Source of the DNA: Deltaproteobacteria bacterium
GTDB taxonomy: Bacteria; Myxococcota_A; Bradymonadia; REDH01
DNA: 36,270 bases
NCBI GenBank assembly: GCA_013205435.1
Contig: JABMMX010000372.1
Coordinates: 1 to 36,270 of the forward strand
Reading direction: 5' to 3'
Shown: in pieces, positions 32,878 through 36,270 of the stretch
Layout: each line of letters begins with the position of its first letter
How positions within the stretch are numbered: position 1 is the stretch's first letter
Position numbers and translations under genes: made by a program
Notes under the pieces: model-generated
What the model saw: the letters and a program-made list of their open reading frames with translations, nothing else
Told to the model about the DNA's origin: nothing
Databases searched by the model: none

Positions 32878-33714
32878 TCAGTCCTTCTTGATGAGGTTGA
32901 AGACGCGGTCCGGGCCGGCTGGCACGATGCGAAAGACCCGCATCATGAGCTTGCGCATGGACTGGTTCGGAAGGAGCACCTTGGCAGAGTCTTCACCGAG
33001 CGACTCGTGGAAACGGCAGCGGCCCAGCGAGGGATGAAGGAGCACATCTCCACGCTTGAGGTGGTCGAGATCCACATCCTCGCTGTTCTCGATGTCCTCT
33101 TGGACCTTCGCGGAGAAGGCGGTGACGGCGCCCCAATCGAGCGCTGCCGCCGGCGAGGGGGGCGGAGAGGAGAGGCCGCTGAGCGGAGCCGCGGGCTGCA
33201 CGCGCATGGAACCGCCCTGCGATGTCGAGGGGCGAGCAGGCGCGATCGGAGCAGGCATGGAGCGAGAGACGACCTGCGGCGGCGTTGTGGTTCGAGGCGC
33301 TGCGACCTCGGGAAGGGCGCGGGCGGGTTGGCCCGCCGAAGCGGAGGCGCCGAAAGCGGCAGTTCGCTGCAGCAACACGGTGATGTCTGCCGCAACGAGG
33401 CCGAGTACCTGCCCTCCTCGGAGCGTCGGTTGTCCGCCGAGCGTCGCAAGGGCGGTGGCCATGAGGCGCAGCCGCTCCGTCTTCCGCGCATCCCAGCCAC
33501 CTTCGAGCGAGAGCAGCAGGCCGCCCTCGTCGTCGGCAAGCGTGACGGTCGCGCTGCTGTTGCGACCATCCGAGAGCCTGATCTGCTCGTAGCGGCCGGA
33601 GGCGCGCACATAGCCCGTTGGCCAGCCGAGCGAGAGCAGCGCTGCGGTCACAGCACCCGCCACCTCTTCACCCTCGGCAAGACGCAACTCCAAGACTCCC
33701 TCGTGCTCGCTCAT
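32878..33714 (-). CDS. Putative PPC/DUF296-like domain protein with Pro/Ala/Ser linker and C-terminal small beta-rich domain
   Basis: N-term VLELRLAEGEEVAGAVTAALLSLGWPTGYVRASGRYEQIRL...GGQPTLRGGQVLGLVAADITVLLQR resembles the PPC pattern; C-term LKRGDVLLHPSLGRCRFHESLGEDSAKVLLPNQSMRKLMMRVFRIVP. Confidence 0.55.
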   Translation of the reverse strand: MSEHEGVLELRLAEGEEVAGAVTAALLSLGWPTGYVRASGRYEQIRLSDGRNSSATVTLADDEGGLLLSLEGGWDARKTERLRLMATALATLGGQPTLRGGQVLGLVAADITVLLQRTAAFGASASAGQPARALPEVAAPRTTTPPQVVSRSMPAPIAPARPSTSQGGSMRVQPAAPLSGLSSPPPSPAAALDWGAVTAFSAKVQEDIENSEDVDLDHLKRGDVLLHPSLGRCRFHESLGEDSAKVLLPNQSMRKLMMRVFRIVPAGPDRVFNLIKKD

Positions 33715-33774
33715 GATTTGCTTTCGCTCAGATAACAGGCCAAACGGAGGGGGTTCCCAGCCGCGCCTGCCTTA

Positions 33775-35382
33775 TTGCCTCCAGACCACAGCGTGTCAAC
33801 GCAACCCCAGACCACCGGTGCGCAGCAGTCCACGCGCAGCGCGCTCCTCTCGGCGGCGTTGCTGCTCTCTGCATCTACGCTGCTGAGCCGCATTCTGGGC
33901 CAGTTCAGAGACCTCCTGCTGACCTGGAAGTTCGGTGCCTCTGCCGACACAGACGCCTACCTCGCGGCCTTCTGGCTCCCCGACCTGCTGAGCTACTTTC
34001 TAGCAGGCGGTGCCTTCACGATCTCGTTCGTGCCGGCCTTTGCCAAGGCGGTGAGTGAAGGTCGGAGTGCCGACGGCTGGAAGCTCTTCTCGAACATCGC
34101 GACGCTGACGGCCTGCGTGCTGCTGGTGAGCATCGGACTCTGCTGGTGGTTCACGCCTGAGCTGGTCGCGGTGATGTATCCCTCCTTCTCGGCGGAGCAG
34201 CAGGCGACAACATCGACCCTCACCCGCATCATTCTGCCGGGTCCTCTCTTCTTCTTCATCGGTGGCCTGCTGACCGCGACAGAGACGGTCCGCGGTAGCT
34301 TCGCTGCCGCCTCTCTCACACCGCTCGTCTACAACCTCGCCATCATCTCCGGCGGCCTCTTTCTTGCGCCCTGGGTGGGGGTCGCGGGTTTCTCGTGGGG
34401 TGTTGTGGCCGGCGCAGCCCTAGGCGCCCTTCTGGTGCCGCTGGCGTTCGCCTGGTCGAGGGTTCGCTTCAGGCCGCGGCTCGACCTCGCCGACCCGGAG
34501 CTTCGGAGCTACCTCTTGGCCACCGCGCCGCTCCTCATCGGCGTCTCGCTGCTGACGGTAGATGAGTGGATGGTGCGCTACTTCGGCGCGACGCTCGGCG
34601 TGGGCGCGATCACCCATCTGAGCAACGCCCGCAAGCTGATGCTGGTGCCTGCATCACTCATCGGACAATCGGTCTCCTACGCCATCCTCCCATCGCTTTC
34701 GAACGACCTGGCGGCAGGGCGCGTCGATGAGGCAAATGAGCGGATGAGCAGCAGCATCGGCTCCATCGTCGCGCTCGCTGCGCTCGCTGCTGTCGCCCTC
34801 GCGAGCGCGGCGGGCCCCATCGTCAGCACCATCTACCAACATGGTGCCTTCGGTGCAGAGGACGCCACCGCAACCACATCCTACCTCCGCGTGCTTGCGC
34901 TGGCCGTGCCCGGCTGGTGCCTCGCCACGGTGGCCTCACGGGGCTTCTACGCGCGGCAGGAGAACGGGCGTGCCATGCTCATCACCTCGGCCATCACCCT
35001 GCTCTCTCTGCCCGTCTACGGCTTCGGTGCGCACAACGGCGCCGGAGTGGGATTGGCATGGGCCTCGGTGGCCGGCTGCACGTTGCAGGGCATCGCGATC
35101 GCGGCCGCGCTGGACTGGCGTCACAAGACGCAGACAGTTGTCATGACGCTGCGCGGTTCGGCTGCCGGACTATTGTTCGCTGCTCCTGCAGCAGCGGCGG
35201 TTTATGGGTGGAGCGCTTGGGGGTCCGAACGCCTTGCGCTGGTGCACCCGTGGGACGCCGCGGTCTCGCTCGGAGTCAGCTGTTTGGCTTTCGGACTGAG
35301 CACCATCGCCTATGTGTGGCGGTCGGAGCCGGTGCTGTTCGCCAAGGCAACCAAGCTGCTCCGAAGAGGCGGCTCGAAGTAG
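33775..35382 (+). CDS. murJ: Lipid II flippase MurJ (MviN family)
   Basis: LLSASTLLSRILGQFRDLLLTWKFGASADTDAYLAAFWLPDLLSYFLAGGAFTISFVPAFAKAV; multi-TM MviN pattern. TTG start at 33775 or GTG at 33793. Confidence 0.92.
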   Translation: MPPDHSVSTQPQTTGAQQSTRSALLSAALLLSASTLLSRILGQFRDLLLTWKFGASADTDAYLAAFWLPDLLSYFLAGGAFTISFVPAFAKAVSEGRSADGWKLFSNIATLTACVLLVSIGLCWWFTPELVAVMYPSFSAEQQATTSTLTRIILPGPLFFFIGGLLTATETVRGSFAAASLTPLVYNLAIISGGLFLAPWVGVAGFSWGVVAGAALGALLVPLAFAWSRVRFRPRLDLADPELRSYLLATAPLLIGVSLLTVDEWMVRYFGATLGVGAITHLSNARKLMLVPASLIGQSVSYAILPSLSNDLAAGRVDEANERMSSSIGSIVALAALAAVALASAAGPIVSTIYQHGAFGAEDATATTSYLRVLALAVPGWCLATVASRGFYARQENGRAMLITSAITLLSLPVYGFGAHNGAGVGLAWASVAGCTLQGIAIAAALDWRHKTQTVVMTLRGSAAGLLFAAPAAAAVYGWSAWGSERLALVHPWDAAVSLGVSCLAFGLSTIAYVWRSEPVLFAKATKLLRRGGSK

Positions 35383-35395
35383 TCAGATTTCGCGG

Positions 35396-35431
35396 GGCAA
35401 AAACGAGTGAGGCCGGCGTGAAGGCCGGCCC
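35396..35431 (-). terminator. Intrinsic terminator between convergent HU and murJ genes (best in HU orientation)
   Basis: GGCCGGC-gtgaag-GCCGGCC 7-bp perfect stem (35412-35431); on the minus strand it is followed by tcactcgTTTTTgcc. Confidence 0.6.
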
Positions 35432-35463
35432 CGGGGAGCATCCAATCGGAGCCCCAGCCTGGA

Positions 35464-35733
35464 TTAGAGGCTGGTCTTAAGATTGGGGGCGGCCTTGAAG
35501 CCGACCGACTTGCTCTCGCCGATCTGGATGGTCTTGAGCGTCTTGGGGTTGCGACCCTCGCGTGCCTTGCGGGTCTTCACCGTGAAGGTGCCGAAGCCGG
35601 GGTAGGAGAAACGACCCGCTGCGATCGCGTCGGCGGTGGTGGCGAAAACCACCTCGACCAACTCGGCAACAGCCTTCTTGCTGTGACCTTCAAGCTTGCT
35701 GTGGACCACGTCAATGAGTTCTGCCTTCGTCAT
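35464..35733 (-). CDS. HU family DNA-binding protein
   Basis: MTKAELIDVVHSKLEGHSKKAVAELVEVVFATTADAIAAGRFSYPGFGTFTVKTRKAREGRNPKTLKTIQIGESKSVGFKAAPNLKTSL; HU/IHF signature GFGTF..RKAREGRNPKT. Confidence 0.95.
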   Translation of the reverse strand: MTKAELIDVVHSKLEGHSKKAVAELVEVVFATTADAIAAGRFSYPGFGTFTVKTRKAREGRNPKTLKTIQIGESKSVGFKAAPNLKTSL

Positions 35734-35816
35734 CTCATCCTCCAACGGTGTATTGCGGAGAACCACCCCCGCAAGCTCTTGAATGCAAAGGATATTTAAT
35801 CCTTTGGAGCGTCACT

Positions 35817-35846
35817 ACGATAAAGCCTGCGACGGAGCAAAGTCAA
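35817..35846 (-). promoter_or_regulatory. Candidate sigma70-type promoter for HU: TTGACT-N18-TATCGT
   Basis: Minus strand TTGACT (35841-35846), 18-bp spacer, TATCGT (35817-35822). Confidence 0.5.
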
Positions 35847-35966
35847 GCACAAAATGCATCGAAAAACCGCGCTGCGCCGCGTCAATCCTTGCGTTGCGCC
35901 CCCTCTCGCCTCGCGCATCGCCCGCCCGACCCGTTTCCGGAAAGTTCCGCGTGCGCGCAACTCCCT

Positions 35967-36270
35967 TTAGAATCCGAGCGGATAGCGGACTTCGGGCAGG
36001 CCAAGGTGTGCCCGCGCCTCGGTCACGCTCCACGGCGTGCGCCCTGTTTCTGCGGCCATGCGGGCTACTTCGGCCACCAGCTCGTAAGATCCTGCGGCGA
36101 GCTGGCCCTTGCGGAGAAAGATGTTGTCTTCGAGGCCAACACGCACATGGCCGCCCCATTCCAACGCGTGACGGGCCATCACAAGCTCGTGGCGACCGAT
36201 GCCGGCGACGCACCAGGTCCACCCTGCAGGCAGCCGCGAGACGAGGTAGCGGAGGTGGCCTGCGTCGGCC
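35967..36270 (-). CDS. kce: 3-keto-5-aminohexanoate cleavage enzyme / BKACE family (partial; N-terminus outside window)
   Basis: Open on the minus strand to the window edge: ..GWTWCVAGIGRHELVMARHALEWGGHVRVGLEDNIFLRKGQLAAGSYELVAEVARMAAETGRTPWSVTEARAHLGLPEVRYPLGF; GGHVRVGLEDN and EARAxLGL are family signatures. Confidence 0.85.
   Translation of the reverse strand, partial: ADAGHLRYLVSRLPAGWTWCVAGIGRHELVMARHALEWGGHVRVGLEDNIFLRKGQLAAGSYELVAEVARMAAETGRTPWSVTEARAHLGLPEVRYPLGF

Noticed and set aside
35767-36222. Minus-strand 135-aa ORF (35815-36222)
   Set aside because: Out of frame with the Kce/BKACE coding frame that carries GGHVRVGLEDN; extends into the HU promoter region.

Overview
36.3-kb, GC-rich, densely coded bacterial chromosomal window. 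Gene style suggests a Myxococcota/Bradymonadota-like 'deltaproteobacterium', but that placement is low confidence and not tested. Most genes are on the minus strand. In window order: rlmD/TrmA-like rRNA methyltransferase and rimO (-); tRNA-Val(CAC) (+) with a clear intrinsic terminator; recC-recB-recD operon (-) with ATGA-coupled junctions; a small conserved-looking membrane protein, then phoU-pstB-pstA-pstC-pstS (-); directly upstream of pst, in the same direction, a beta-helix-like lipoprotein, a TonB-dependent receptor with an 88-aa acidic octad repeat, and a TonB protein; lemA plus an M48 peptidase (+); a tightly packed minus-strand run of PPC/DUF296-like protein, Nudix CoA pyrophosphatase, CoaB with a degenerate CoaC half, family-4-like UDG, L-erythro-3,5-diaminohexanoate dehydrogenase (kdd) and a murF-alr fusion; murJ (+); HU (-); and the C-terminal end of a 3-keto-5-aminohexanoate cleavage enzyme (kce) running off the window. 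The best candidate for something new is the TonB / receptor / lipoprotein / Pst-PhoU neighbourhood, which looks like a complete outer-to-inner-membrane phosphate acquisition locus with Pho-box-like sites. The CoaB protein with an apparently dead CoaC half and the mixed CoA / DNA-repair / lysine / cell-wall operon are secondary. All family calls come from reading the protein sequences; no database search was run.
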